DNA from: CAZRQL01 sp964602415
GTDB lineage: Bacteria; Bacteroidota; Bacteroidia; Cytophagales; Flammeovirgaceae
Direction of reading: 5' to 3'
Assembly: GCA_964602415.1 (NCBI GenBank)
Contig: CAZRQL010000004.1
Coordinates: forward strand, 62,001-126,000
DNA: 64,000 bases
Shown: positions 39,301 through 47,484 of the stretch, in pieces
How positions within the stretch are numbered: the stretch's first letter is position 1
Layout: every line of letters begins with the position of its first letter
The notes under the pieces: generated by a model
Databases searched by the model: none
Told to the model about the DNA's origin: nothing
Seen by the model: the letters and a program-made list of their open reading frames with translations, nothing else
Program-made: the position numbers and the translations under genes

Positions 39301-41262
39301 GACGGTGTCTCGTCCCTATACCGCAATGCAGCCAGCTTGGGCACTGCCGTAGCCCCAAAAACCAGTGTCTCGCCCCGCACCTTGCTCATAGGCGGACATG
39401 GCTCAAACAACACTAGCCTACCAAGATATTTTGATGGTGAAATAGCTGAAATCATTGTTTACAACAAAAAAATCAACAAAGCCCAACAAAGAATCATCGA
39501 AAACGCCATGGCCGCCAGATACGGCATCAGCTTGGCTACCACTACCACAGCACCGACCGTTTCGAGGGTGCAAAATGCCCAAAGCGATGTAGGCTCAGAC
39601 AATAGAACAGCTACTTTCGGTTCTGCCATAACAGCTGGCAATCTTTTGGTAGTTTCTTCAGCTCACTACGGGCCTTCCAGCGGCAATGCTCCGGCTACTC
39701 CCGGTATTGAAGGGTCGGGCTGGACAGGGCCTATCATCAGAAACGAGGACCCTACCGGAACAAAAAGAGGCATAGCTTTTTGGTATAAGATAGCTTCCAG
39801 CGGCGAGCCAACCGCCGTTACCGTAAACTGGGGCACCAACCGCCATCGGGTCATCGCCCAAGAGTTTAGCGTGAGCAATGGCAATTTTGATTTGTCTGGT
39901 GTGCAATCGGCTACCAATGCGGGAGGTGCTGCTTCAGCCTCCACAGGTACGACTCCGTCTGTAACTTCTGACTATTCCTTAGTGGTAGGCTTTTTGGGGA
40001 CTATCAACACAACAGGGGCAGTGTCAGGTTGGGCAAGCATGGCTCTGTCAGGCAACATAGGCAGCTCTGAGAGTACAGTCTCACACTGGACAGCTTTTGG
40101 GCTTTCCAGTGCCGCCGGTACCAAAACCAGCACGGTCAGCTATGCGACATCAAGGAATTTTGCATCGGGTATTTTGGCTGTGCCCATCAACGTAGGCAAT
40201 ACCTCCGGTTCGGCCTACAACTATGCCTCTACCCATGGAGAAGACGTGGCCGGCTTGGGGCAAGAAATAGGCAGTTGCAACCGCCAACGCGATGCACAAG
40301 GCCCCGGCCCTGTGCGCATGTGGAATCCCACAAACCTTAATGATAGCGAATACCTCTTGTGGGGACATAACGAACTGGCCATGAACAGCAACGGCATCTC
40401 CAACCCCGTCGGCACAGCCAACAAAGCCGCCGTGGACGGTGGTGGGACTGAGACACTCGAAAAACGCCTCAACCGAGTTTGGAGGGTAACAGAAACGGGA
40501 GAAATCGGAACAGTGAATTTTTCAATTGACCTCTCTACCGTGCCGGGCAACAAAAGAGAAGTTGATTTGAGGCTCATCGTGGACAGCGACGGGGATTTTT
40601 CTGAAGGTTCTACTTCATACACAGGAACGTTTGATGCCATTACCCAAATATTTACCGTAACAGGCAAAGTCAATTTTGCGGATGCGCAGTTTTTTACAAT
40701 TGCCTCTGTGAATGAAGCGTTTACACCGCTACCCATACAAATCATCAGTTTTGATGCCTCTATGTGGCACAAGAAAGCCGTTATTGACTGGCAAATCGAA
40801 AACGAGCAGAACCTCGACTATTTTGTAGTAGAAAAAAGTCAAAATGGCCAAACTTGGGAGTCCATCGGGCAGGTCAAGGCAAACAAACTGCCTCTCTACA
40901 AAACCTTTGACGAAAAGCCTTATTTGGGAACTTCATACTATCGCCTGAAAATAAGAAGTTTGGACGGTGAAATTGAGTACTCCAAAGTGGCGGTATTGCA
41001 AAATGATTTTCTCACACCCGAGCACATCTACATAGCCCCCAACCCATCAACAGGCGTTTTCAATGTGCTTGTTGAGGGCGAAGGATTTGATGAGGTGATT
41101 GATTTGCAAATCCTCAATACTTCAGGAATCAGTGTTTACAACACATCCATTCCTGTTCGCAACGTCATAAACTTGAATCTGAGCTTTTTACCCAAAGGCA
41201 TCTATCTGGCAAAATTCGCTCAGGGTCAGACCGTGGCAGTCAAACGGATTTTAATTGAGTAA
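36382..41262 (+). CDS. giant secreted FG-GAP/ASPIC-UnbV/LamG protein with T9SS type A sorting domain
   Basis: 1626 residues. Signal peptide MHKIILPFAILLCSLNVHAQ. Residues about 230-640 hold at least seven calcium-binding FG-GAP/VCBS-type loops (DLNNDGCLDLF, DMNNDGYLDIA, DYNLDGWLDLI, DYDDDGKLDFI, DLDNDGDLDLI, DVDSDGDYDLF, DYDHDGDLDLY), as in a beta-propeller. An ASPIC/UnbV-like domain follows (IGANVTLWDS ... YKLVVRYP). A LamG/concanavalin-like region starts near 790 (QWDELSGKNNHAV). Next is a domain with PVRMWNPTNLNDSEYLLWG that probably matches DUF8202. The end (IAPNPSTGVFNVLV ... LPKGIYLAKF) is the type A sorting signal. It is likely a surface adhesin or binding protein. Confidence 0.88.
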   Translation: MHKIILPFAILLCSLNVHAQRTIWIETFEDLAAGTTTDAGTTAWTRDVSTANLGGGDFFEVREIDYWNGGAPSFTAGDRRAFGSGNIGGASPNNIASWTSQAIDISAYTCTGCSGVNVSVDVWETGALDLGDNVKVQYSLNGGSSWTNIVNITDDPISYDISNRPNAEWSAENVFGCGIGAGTSAATIIVRVLIQSDDDAGNNETYFFDNVRVSATGLTFTEVASSAGITVGGLDKDGGNLWADLNNDGCLDLFVNLNNDNGRLFLQNLSSGRCAGTFTDRGNDGTNPIFRDEQFSSRWAERSIVAGDMNNDGYLDIARNSNPFFTIHYNNGIDGTVTFGNLATYQHSIRGFNNILYTDQNNFNTEGLAYLDYNLDGWLDLIIDNHNTGTLAFQKVVSTNAANCRTDFFNLISSSNTGLNASVSDGDYLATGDYDDDGKLDFIVRKDGDANDLFRNNFTNPTVTTYFSLDLMGNTNFTDADNNDKGGCAFVDLDNDGDLDLIWTSRGDGTGNFNTTIWERTGTTWTLRGAPIYMTYEQAIDCVTFGDVDSDGDYDLFFSNSNNNNGAGYLLINNYDPDNSDNNFTFSRHAYKNCSGIIVPEARNGESTTLVDYDHDGDLDLYVVHTNQDNRLYKNNTLSTSSPASARNYMQVRVVMQNETSAATDIYNRTMIGANVTLWDSTFNRRIGGTQTLSGARGHGSQDPHIMYFGGLNRFATYKLVVRYPRMGTLARWTDTITVVPAQIASPLGGHAFQTLTVARPGEFFGINNPCNDLIQCENKATGIRGPGGVGSTSAGDVLSLWLRGANINLSNGAAISQWDELSGKNNHAVQTSATNRPTYVAASANLNNRQAVSFNSSSRQFFAIADGVVDSTILSKTNTIFVVGSRSASSSAADYALYASNQEKGTAPTATDAYDGGGHPGFNRYEFNMGFNASGVPRVDIEDNQNTVFTTITTTSGATGAEPQIITFEYQQDGVSSLYRNAASLGTAVAPKTSVSPRTLLIGGHGSNNTSLPRYFDGEIAEIIVYNKKINKAQQRIIENAMAARYGISLATTTTAPTVSRVQNAQSDVGSDNRTATFGSAITAGNLLVVSSAHYGPSSGNAPATPGIEGSGWTGPIIRNEDPTGTKRGIAFWYKIASSGEPTAVTVNWGTNRHRVIAQEFSVSNGNFDLSGVQSATNAGGAASASTGTTPSVTSDYSLVVGFLGTINTTGAVSGWASMALSGNIGSSESTVSHWTAFGLSSAAGTKTSTVSYATSRNFASGILAVPINVGNTSGSAYNYASTHGEDVAGLGQEIGSCNRQRDAQGPGPVRMWNPTNLNDSEYLLWGHNELAMNSNGISNPVGTANKAAVDGGGTETLEKRLNRVWRVTETGEIGTVNFSIDLSTVPGNKREVDLRLIVDSDGDFSEGSTSYTGTFDAITQIFTVTGKVNFADAQFFTIASVNEAFTPLPIQIISFDASMWHKKAVIDWQIENEQNLDYFVVEKSQNGQTWESIGQVKANKLPLYKTFDEKPYLGTSYYRLKIRSLDGEIEYSKVAVLQNDFLTPEHIYIAPNPSTGVFNVLVEGEGFDEVIDLQILNTSGISVYNTSIPVRNVINLNLSFLPKGIYLAKFAQGQTVAVKRILIE

Positions 41263-41286
41263 GTAGTTCGGGAAAAATAAGTTTGT

Positions 41287-41323
41287 AAAGCTAAGTTGGG
41301 GGTGAATCCAACTTAGCTTTTTT
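41287..41323 (+). terminator. rho-independent terminator after the giant T9SS protein
   Basis: A 13-base stem, AAAGCTAAGTTGG against CCAACTTAGCTTT, with an 8-base loop and a following T-run. Confidence 0.9.
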
Positions 41324-41440
41324 CTTGACCGACTAAGTGACGGGCTTTACATGCCGTTGGCTGTAGAGTTTGTGAATTGTAGTGCGGTTTTTATCGGAGT
41401 TCAAAAAGATTTGGTATAGATTTGCGTAGTTTATTGCGGT

Positions 41441-43360
41441 ATGCTTTTTCTGATAGACCGGCTTAAAAGTATTATTTACGATAGCAAGTCGCGCGCGCTA
41501 AAGATTCTGGACTTTGCAGTGGTGGTAAACCTTGTGATTGCGACAGGCTTTTTGGTGTTGAGGTACGGCTTTTACTACTACAGCCGTGAAGAGCTTGACG
41601 TTGTATTTGAGTTATTTGACTACAATTTTTGGTTTTTCACACTGGCTTTCGGTGTCAGGTTGATTTTTGAAGACAGCATCGTTGATACGTTGAAAAAATC
41701 TTGGTTTGAAGCCTCGATTATAGTTTTTTCGGTTTTCCACCTACTTTTTGACTACAGGGTACAAGAACGGTTTTTTATTCTTCTGGGCTTGGCAGAGAGG
41801 GAGGATGACTTTTTGAGCTATCAGTACATTATTACAGTGATTTTGCTGATTTTGATGGGCATAGAACTGGTTCGTTTCAGTGCTCTGTTGGGTCGTTTGA
41901 AGATTTCGTTTGCAGCAACGTTCCTGTATAGTTTCATTATCTTGATACTCGGCGGTGCTTTTTTGTTGACGCTGCCCGCCATGACAGAAGGAAAAGCCGG
42001 TATGATTTCCAAAGAAGAAAGCATGCCGTTTATAGATGCTCTTTTTACTTCTACCAGTGCGGCTTGCGTTACGGGTTTGTCAGTAGAGCATACAGGGGCT
42101 TATTTTACGCTCAAAGGGCAACTGGTGATTTTGTTTTTGATTCAGATTGGGGGTATCGGGATTGTTTCTTTTGCCACCTTTTTTGCCACTTTTCTCTCCA
42201 AAGGAGTGGGAATCAAGCAACAATCCATGATTCAAGATTACTTAAACAGCGAATCTCTGGCCGCTACCAAAGGCTTGCTCCGAAAAATTATCTTTATCAC
42301 TTTGCTGGTAGAAAGTGTAGGCTCGGTGTTTATCTTTTATTCTTGGGGGCAGGAAATTAAGTTTCCCAATACTGCATCAAAGATTTATTTTTCTGTTTTT
42401 CACTCTGTTTCAGCTTTTTGCAATGCGGGCTTCAGTCTTTTTGGCTCAGGGCTTTACACCGATGAAGACCCCGATTTGCTCGGTGAACACAGGCTTTTGC
42501 AGGCGGAACGAGGCGAAACTGATGCCGCCCAGCCCGATGCCATTATGAACGTCAAACGCATGTACGGGCTTCACTTTGTGATAGCTTGGATTATTGTGTT
42601 GGGCAGCATAGGATTTAGTACCATAGACGACTTACGTCGAAAGCTAAAGTTGAAAAAAATCCTCAAGGGAGATTGGAACAATTGGAATATCAGCACCATA
42701 GCCAGCGTAAACACGACCGTGCTGTTGATTTTGATGGGAACCATCGGTTTTTTGGTGTTGGAGTTTGAGCAAATGCGTGATAGAAACATTTTTCAAGCCC
42801 TCAACACGGCATTTTTTCAGTCCGTCACGTGCAGAACAGCCGGATTCAACACCATAGATTTTTCGCAAATCCAGCCTTCCACAGCCATCATGTGCATCTT
42901 TTTGATGTTTATAGGGGCATCGCCCGGTTCTTGCGGAGGCGGAGTAAAAACCTCGACATTTTATTTGATTCTGCTGTCTTCCATTGCCAACATCAGCGGA
43001 CATGAGCACATCGTATTGGGCAGACGAACAATACCAAAAGACTTGATTATTAAGGCTTTTGCTGTTTTTATTTTTGCAGCCACTTACAACATCATTATTA
43101 TATTTTGTCTTTCCATTACCGAAAGCCATCTTATAGAGCAGGGCAGGTTGCTGGAGGTTGTTTTTGAAGGTATTTCTGCTTTTACTACTACAGGTTTGAG
43201 CATGGGAATCACCTCAGAACTAACGGATTGGGGCAAAATGCTCATCATACTGTCCATGTATATCGGCAGGGTTGGGACACTGACCCTTGCCATAGCACTT
43301 TCCAAAAAAGCAATTTCAAAATCGTACCAATACCCCGACGGATACATCATGGTAGGATAA
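41441..43360 (+). CDS. trkH: TrkH-family potassium uptake protein with extended N-terminus
   Basis: A 639-residue membrane protein. The four selectivity-filter regions of the Trk/Ktr superfamily are visible: TSAACVTGLS, SAFCNAGFSLF, SVTCRTAGFNTIDF and SAFTTTGLSMG. They form the K+ (or Na+) channel-like subunit. The first 170 residues add about four or five further hydrophobic helices before the pore fold, longer than classical TrkH. No TrkA/KtrA regulatory gene is adjacent. A TAGATTTG box sits 16 bases upstream of the ATG. Confidence 0.92.
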   Translation: MLFLIDRLKSIIYDSKSRALKILDFAVVVNLVIATGFLVLRYGFYYYSREELDVVFELFDYNFWFFTLAFGVRLIFEDSIVDTLKKSWFEASIIVFSVFHLLFDYRVQERFFILLGLAEREDDFLSYQYIITVILLILMGIELVRFSALLGRLKISFAATFLYSFIILILGGAFLLTLPAMTEGKAGMISKEESMPFIDALFTSTSAACVTGLSVEHTGAYFTLKGQLVILFLIQIGGIGIVSFATFFATFLSKGVGIKQQSMIQDYLNSESLAATKGLLRKIIFITLLVESVGSVFIFYSWGQEIKFPNTASKIYFSVFHSVSAFCNAGFSLFGSGLYTDEDPDLLGEHRLLQAERGETDAAQPDAIMNVKRMYGLHFVIAWIIVLGSIGFSTIDDLRRKLKLKKILKGDWNNWNISTIASVNTTVLLILMGTIGFLVLEFEQMRDRNIFQALNTAFFQSVTCRTAGFNTIDFSQIQPSTAIMCIFLMFIGASPGSCGGGVKTSTFYLILLSSIANISGHEHIVLGRRTIPKDLIIKAFAVFIFAATYNIIIIFCLSITESHLIEQGRLLEVVFEGISAFTTTGLSMGITSELTDWGKMLIILSMYIGRVGTLTLAIALSKKAISKSYQYPDGYIMVG

Positions 43361-43388
43361 GACAACACCAAACCAAAAAGTTTTCTAT

Positions 43389-44300
43389 ATGAAAATAGTT
43401 GTTACCGGAGGAGCAGGCTATATCGGCTTCTCACTTGCCAAAGCCTTAGTTTCTATGGAAGCAGTGGATAGAGTCTTTGTATATGACAACCTATCGCGCG
43501 GGCACTACGGCTTTTTTTTTCAGGGCTTGGGCAAAAAGATAAAGTTCATCGAAGGCGAACTGCTGGACAGCCGTACTTTGAGCAAAGTACTCGATGGGGC
43601 TGAAGGCGTTTTTCATTTGGCGGCCAAAGTCAGCGCGCCCCACTCCAATTTGGATTCGCATTTTTTTGAGCAAACCAACCATTGGGGTACGGCAGAGTTG
43701 GTCAATTTGGTCGAAAAATCCGATGTCCGTTTCTTTACTTACCTAAGCAGCGGGGCGGTGTACGGACACAGCACCGAACCATTGGACGAAGACTCTGCCC
43801 TGATGCCCGTTTCTTTTTACGGACACTCCAAAATGAGGGGAGAAAATCACGTTTGGAGGCTCTTTGAGCAAATACCCTTCGCTTACGCCATTCGCTCCGC
43901 AAACGTATATGGCTACAACCCAACGCTAAGGATGGATACCGTGATAAACAGGTTTGTTTTTGAGGCAAATTTTCAAAACAAAATCATCATCAACGGAACA
44001 GGCGAGCAAAAACGCGCCTTCGTGCAAGTGGACAAACTCGCCGCTTTTTTGGCCAATTTGACAGTAATCAAACCCAAAAGCGGTATTTACAACTGCGCCC
44101 AATACAACTTTTCACTCAATCAAATCGCCGAATACCTTAAATCCCTATACCCACATTTGGAAACCATGCACCTCAACCAACACATCACCCTACCCTCTGC
44201 GGAGTTCAAATTGCCTGTTAGCCTACCAACTGAAGGAATTTGGAATAAAAAGTCTTTTGAGCAAGAGCTTTTAGAAATGAAAAACCGCTTTGAGTTTTAG
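43389..44300 (+). CDS. NAD-dependent epimerase/dehydratase (extended SDR)
   Basis: A 303-residue extended short-chain dehydrogenase. The NAD-binding motif is VTGGAGYIGFSLA. The catalytic serine/threonine region is YLSSGAVYG, and the Tyr-x3-Lys pair is in YGHSKMRGE. The layout matches UDP-glucose 4-epimerase-like sugar-nucleotide enzymes. Substrate is unknown. It ends in a 4-base convergent overlap with a methyltransferase gene. Confidence 0.88.
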   Translation: MKIVVTGGAGYIGFSLAKALVSMEAVDRVFVYDNLSRGHYGFFFQGLGKKIKFIEGELLDSRTLSKVLDGAEGVFHLAAKVSAPHSNLDSHFFEQTNHWGTAELVNLVEKSDVRFFTYLSSGAVYGHSTEPLDEDSALMPVSFYGHSKMRGENHVWRLFEQIPFAYAIRSANVYGYNPTLRMDTVINRFVFEANFQNKIIINGTGEQKRAFVQVDKLAAFLANLTVIKPKSGIYNCAQYNFSLNQIAEYLKSLYPHLETMHLNQHITLPSAEFKLPVSLPTEGIWNKKSFEQELLEMKNRFEF

Positions 44301-45007
44301 ACTTTCTGAAATTTTGCGGTCAGCACACCAAACCGAGGCTCAGGGTTGGAGTGGTTGAAAGGCACAGCGGCTCTTATGCTGCTGTACATTTTTTCGCCCT
44401 CATAGTGCCGCTCAGACAAGCAAACCACCTCAGGCTCAAATCGTTTGGTGATATCCCAACCAAAAGCCGAAGGCTCGCAAATGGTAGGCTGCTCATGTAC
44501 ATCGGTGATGAGCAAAAATAGCCCGCCTGTCTTTAGCACCCGCTTTATTTCTGTGATAGATTGTTCTAAATCATCCACATGGTCTAATGAGTTGAAAGAA
44601 GAAACCACATCGAAATATCCATCGGGAAAGGGGATGGATTCTGCCACGGCCTTAATGATTCGCATACCAGACAAGGGATTGATTCGTTGATAAAAATCTG
44701 AGAGCGGGTCTATACCCACACGCAACTCGGCTTGCTCAGCCCACTGCAAACTGCCACGAGGCCCGCATCCTATATCCAATATTTTTTTGCCTTTGTAGTA
44801 AGCAGCATCCAAACCAAAGTAAGTGGTAAAAAAAGGCTCATAATGACTATGACTGAGTCGCTTTTCTTTCAGATATACCCAACCCCAAAACAAAGTCTCT
44901 GCACCGAGTTTTAAGGCACTGCGCCCAAACAGGTTTAGGGCAAAATTTGAAGCGGGTAAATAAAATTTCTGTTTGAGGCTCTTGGAAAGATTTCTAAAAA
45001 AAAACAT
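44297..45007 (-). CDS. class I SAM-dependent methyltransferase
   Basis: A 236-residue methyltransferase. Motif I is ILDIGCGPRGSLQWAEQ, then VGIDPLSDFY, AESIPFPDGYFDVVSSFN and the post-I block VLKTGGLFLLIT. The basic N-terminus (LSKSLKQKFYLP) may help it sit near membrane or nucleic acid. The substrate is not visible. It is divergent from the small barrel protein gene, and their start codons are 28 bases apart. Confidence 0.85.
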   Translation of the reverse strand: MFFFRNLSKSLKQKFYLPASNFALNLFGRSALKLGAETLFWGWVYLKEKRLSHSHYEPFFTTYFGLDAAYYKGKKILDIGCGPRGSLQWAEQAELRVGIDPLSDFYQRINPLSGMRIIKAVAESIPFPDGYFDVVSSFNSLDHVDDLEQSITEIKRVLKTGGLFLLITDVHEQPTICEPSAFGWDITKRFEPEVVCLSERHYEGEKMYSSIRAAVPFNHSNPEPRFGVLTAKFQKV

Positions 45008-45034
45008 AGTGTAAATTTGCAGAAACTTATATTT

Positions 45035-45571
45035 ATGAAACGCAACTTACTGGTTTTTTTGATGTTTTGTCTCCCTGTATTGGGTTTTTCACAACAGTAC
45101 CAAGCCCAACGAAGCTACTTGAGTGCCGGCGTGGGAATAGGCGGTTATTCTGATAGGGAAGGGATTCCTATTTGGATAAACTACGAATACGGCTTTGGGT
45201 CTTGGGTTTCGGCAGGCGGTATGCTGGCTTTCCAAACTTGGGAATACAACTACCCCGGGATAGGCACTTACAGCTACACGGCTACATTTTTGGCCCTTCG
45301 TGGCTCGGCTCACTTTAGTAAACCTTTGAACATAGAAAAATACGTTGATTTGTATGCAGGCTTGGGGCTGGGCTACATCAGCTACTCAGAAAAATGGAGA
45401 GCCGCCGGCGGCGGTGGCCCAAAACCTGTAAGGTCAGGACTCTCCTCCAATTTTCTGGGCATCCACGTAGGAGCAAGGTACTTCTTCAACAAAACCAAAA
45501 CCGTGGGCATCAACGGCGAACTGGGCTACGGTCTTTCGCCTTTGCTGCTGGGGGTAACTTTCAAGTTTTAA
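45035..45571 (+). CDS. small outer-membrane beta-barrel protein
   Basis: About 178 residues. Signal peptide MKRNLLVFLMFCLPVLGFSQ. The rest alternates aromatic and small residues in strand-like segments (YLSAGVGIGGYSD, WVSAGGMLAFQTW, ATFLALRGSAHFS, LYAGLGLGYISYS, LGIHVGARYFF) and ends in a terminal strand (LLLGVTFKF). This fits an eight-stranded outer-membrane barrel of the OmpW/OprF-N type. I start it at 45035; a TTG at 45017 lies in a TAAATTTG promoter box. Confidence 0.82.
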   Translation: MKRNLLVFLMFCLPVLGFSQQYQAQRSYLSAGVGIGGYSDREGIPIWINYEYGFGSWVSAGGMLAFQTWEYNYPGIGTYSYTATFLALRGSAHFSKPLNIEKYVDLYAGLGLGYISYSEKWRAAGGGGPKPVRSGLSSNFLGIHVGARYFFNKTKTVGINGELGYGLSPLLLGVTFKF

Positions 45572-45584
45572 ACTTCGCTCCCAT

Positions 45585-45639
45585 AAAGTGTGGTCAAACA
45601 AACCAATTGCGTCAAATCTGTTTTGTTTTTCCACACTTT
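45585..45639. terminator. bidirectional terminator-like hairpin between convergent genes
   Basis: AAAGTGTGG (45585-45593) pairs with CCACACTTT (45631-45639), and inner AAACA/TGTTT segments can extend the stem. It separates the barrel gene from the PIN operon. Confidence 0.55.
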
Positions 45640-45659
45640 TCTACTTTTGGTTGTTGCAG

Positions 45660-46181
45660 TTAATTCAGAATGTTCGGATTGGATGTTAAAATGTCCAGCC
45701 CACTATCCTTGAAATCTTTGTCATTTGTCAGCAGGACTAAGTTGTTTTCAGAGCAAATCGAGACGATGGCTTTGTCTGTAAAATCAAGTTGATTGGCTAC
45801 CAGTAAACCTTCAACTTCAGTTTTATTGAATGATTTGCCAATAACACTAAAACATTTAAGGATATTATCTTTAACCATTAGATAAATATCACTTAAAGCC
45901 TGTTTTCCATGTTTGCTGGTTCTAAATGCTTTAAATGTTTGATTAGAATGCAATTTTTGATGCTCAATCCTAAGTATGCGGTTAACAACCTCTGAAATTA
46001 CTAAAAAATCCACATAAAGACCGTTTTTTTCTTTTAGCAGATTTCCAAATACTTGGGCGTAATCCAACTCAAAAGAGTGTTGCCCTGTTGGCCAAAAGAG
46101 GTAGATCAGTACATTGGCATCAACAAAAATACCCCTTCCCGCAAGATGCTTAAAATCCTCAAGTCTGTATTTTTTTGCCAT
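45660..46181 (-). CDS. PIN-domain nuclease, third gene of a GHKL/STAS/PIN operon
   Basis: A 173-residue PIN-domain protein. The acidic metal-binding residues are in place: Asp21 in FVDANVLIYLF, Glu64 in VISEVVNRIL, Asp136 in LDFTDKAIV and Asp154/Asp156 in LTNDKDF. PIN proteins are usually ribonucleases, such as VapC toxins. It is longer than a typical VapC (about 130-140 residues), and no VapB-like DNA-binding antitoxin is next to it. Instead it lies three bases after a DUF4325 gene. The coding sequence is more AT-rich than the flanks, suggesting transfer. Confidence 0.88.
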   Translation of the reverse strand: MAKKYRLEDFKHLAGRGIFVDANVLIYLFWPTGQHSFELDYAQVFGNLLKEKNGLYVDFLVISEVVNRILRIEHQKLHSNQTFKAFRTSKHGKQALSDIYLMVKDNILKCFSVIGKSFNKTEVEGLLVANQLDFTDKAIVSICSENNLVLLTNDKDFKDSGLDILTSNPNILN

Positions 46182-46184
46182 TAA

Positions 46185-46532
46185 CTAATCTTCGATTATT
46201 TCCTGAATGCTTCTTTTCAACGCCTCTGGATCTCTGTAATAAAGTTTAGCCGTGTCAACCACTCGTTTCAAAGCCACTTTACCGGACTCTGAAATGTCAG
46301 AAACCGTTAGTTTTTCTCTGATATAATCTTCTGTGAAATCTTTGTAAAGTTGGCCCACCGCCGTATTTAAAAAAGCTGTTGTCAGTATTTCTATGTTTTG
46401 GAAAGACAGGGTAACTCTTTTTTCATCTTTGAAAGATTTGACAATCAACTCAAATACTTTTTGACCATCCTCTGCTTCAACACCGTAAACATCCCCAATT
46501 GTGTTTACTATATTTATTATTATGTTTTCCAT
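46185..46532 (-). CDS. STAS-like (DUF4325) domain protein
   Basis: A 115-residue protein matching the STAS-like DUF4325 family. Supporting segments are KVFELIVKSFKDEKRVTLSFQ, the ILTTAFLNTAVGQLY helix and KLTVSDISESGKVALKRVVD. STAS domains are small switch proteins, often phosphorylated by GHKL kinases (as in SpoIIAA or RsbV). It sits directly between a GHKL ATPase and a PIN nuclease with gaps of four and three bases. That makes a partner-switch role plausible but unproven. Confidence 0.8.
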   Translation of the reverse strand: MENIIINIVNTIGDVYGVEAEDGQKVFELIVKSFKDEKRVTLSFQNIEILTTAFLNTAVGQLYKDFTEDYIREKLTVSDISESGKVALKRVVDTAKLYYRDPEALKRSIQEIIED

Positions 46533-46536
46533 GTGT

Positions 46537-47400
46537 TTAAAATATATCTTTTATACCAATCTCACTTTCAAGTGAATAATTATCGTTATCGTCGGTTCTG
46601 AATTGTAAATTTACAATAGTTCCGGGAAATTCTCCTTGAAAAGCCCTCAAAATTTCTCGATTATCATCAAACTCGTAGAATCCGTCGTTGCTAACAATTT
46701 GCATTTTTCCTTTGTTGGCAAAAATAAATTCCTTTAATATAGCAAGTCCCAACCCTCCTGAAATACCCTCTTTAGTAGTTCTGCTTTCTTCAACTGCCCA
46801 TTTGATAGCTTTTATAGCGGAGAGATTGCTTTTAAACCTTCGGTTGATTTTTTCTCTAAAACCAATCCCCGTGTCCACTATTGTAAACTCGATTTTATTT
46901 TTATTTGGAAAAAACTGTCCGCAAGTATATATAAATTCGGTTTCGCTGTGAATTTGCGCATTCACAAAAATTTCATAAATCCCTTCTATTATTTTTTCTT
47001 TTACCCCTTGAGACATTTGAGGCAAATTCGTAGTATGCCCTTCAATTAATTCTTCAATCACATACTTCTTAAAATATTTTCCATCTGTAGGCTTTAACTT
47101 TTGGTATTTAATGGTTGTGTTGTGTATATCAATAGCTCTTTTCTTTCCAAAATATGTTAAAAAGTCATTCTTTGATAAAATAGTTTCAATTTGTATATCT
47201 AAATAATCAAAATGAACATCATTCAAATTTGAAGTAAATTTGTCTAATATAGCCCCCAGTGCAGCACTCATATTGGCTGCAAAAAAACCTCGAATCTCAA
47301 GGCGAACATCCCCGAACATTTTATCTTTATGACTTTGATAGAGCCGAATTAGGCTTTGAAAACTTTCGAAGGTATTGTTTATCTTGACTAATTCGTTCAT
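46537..47400 (-). CDS. GHKL-fold ATP-binding protein
   Basis: A 287-residue soluble protein with a C-terminal histidine-kinase-like ATPase domain. The N-box is YEIFVNAQIHS (Glu143, Asn147), the G1 box is DTGIGF (176-181) and the G2 box is SGGLGLAILKEF (214-225). There is no H-box histidine or receiver, so it is not a classical sensor kinase. The first 130 residues match nothing I know and may be a sensing part. It is the first gene of the operon, and the region is AT-rich. Confidence 0.85.
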   Translation of the reverse strand: MNELVKINNTFESFQSLIRLYQSHKDKMFGDVRLEIRGFFAANMSAALGAILDKFTSNLNDVHFDYLDIQIETILSKNDFLTYFGKKRAIDIHNTTIKYQKLKPTDGKYFKKYVIEELIEGHTTNLPQMSQGVKEKIIEGIYEIFVNAQIHSETEFIYTCGQFFPNKNKIEFTIVDTGIGFREKINRRFKSNLSAIKAIKWAVEESRTTKEGISGGLGLAILKEFIFANKGKMQIVSNDGFYEFDDNREILRAFQGEFPGTIVNLQFRTDDNDNYSLESEIGIKDIF

Positions 47401-47484
47401 ATAGTTTTTTATTCTTATAAATTCAAAACTGTGATACTTTATTGATTGTATTTTGTAAATTTATCATTTCTTAGAACAGAGTTG

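Noticed and set aside
45660..46181. Plain VapBC toxin-antitoxin pair
   Set aside because: The neighbour is a STAS-like protein, not a small DNA-binding antitoxin, and the PIN protein is longer than VapC.
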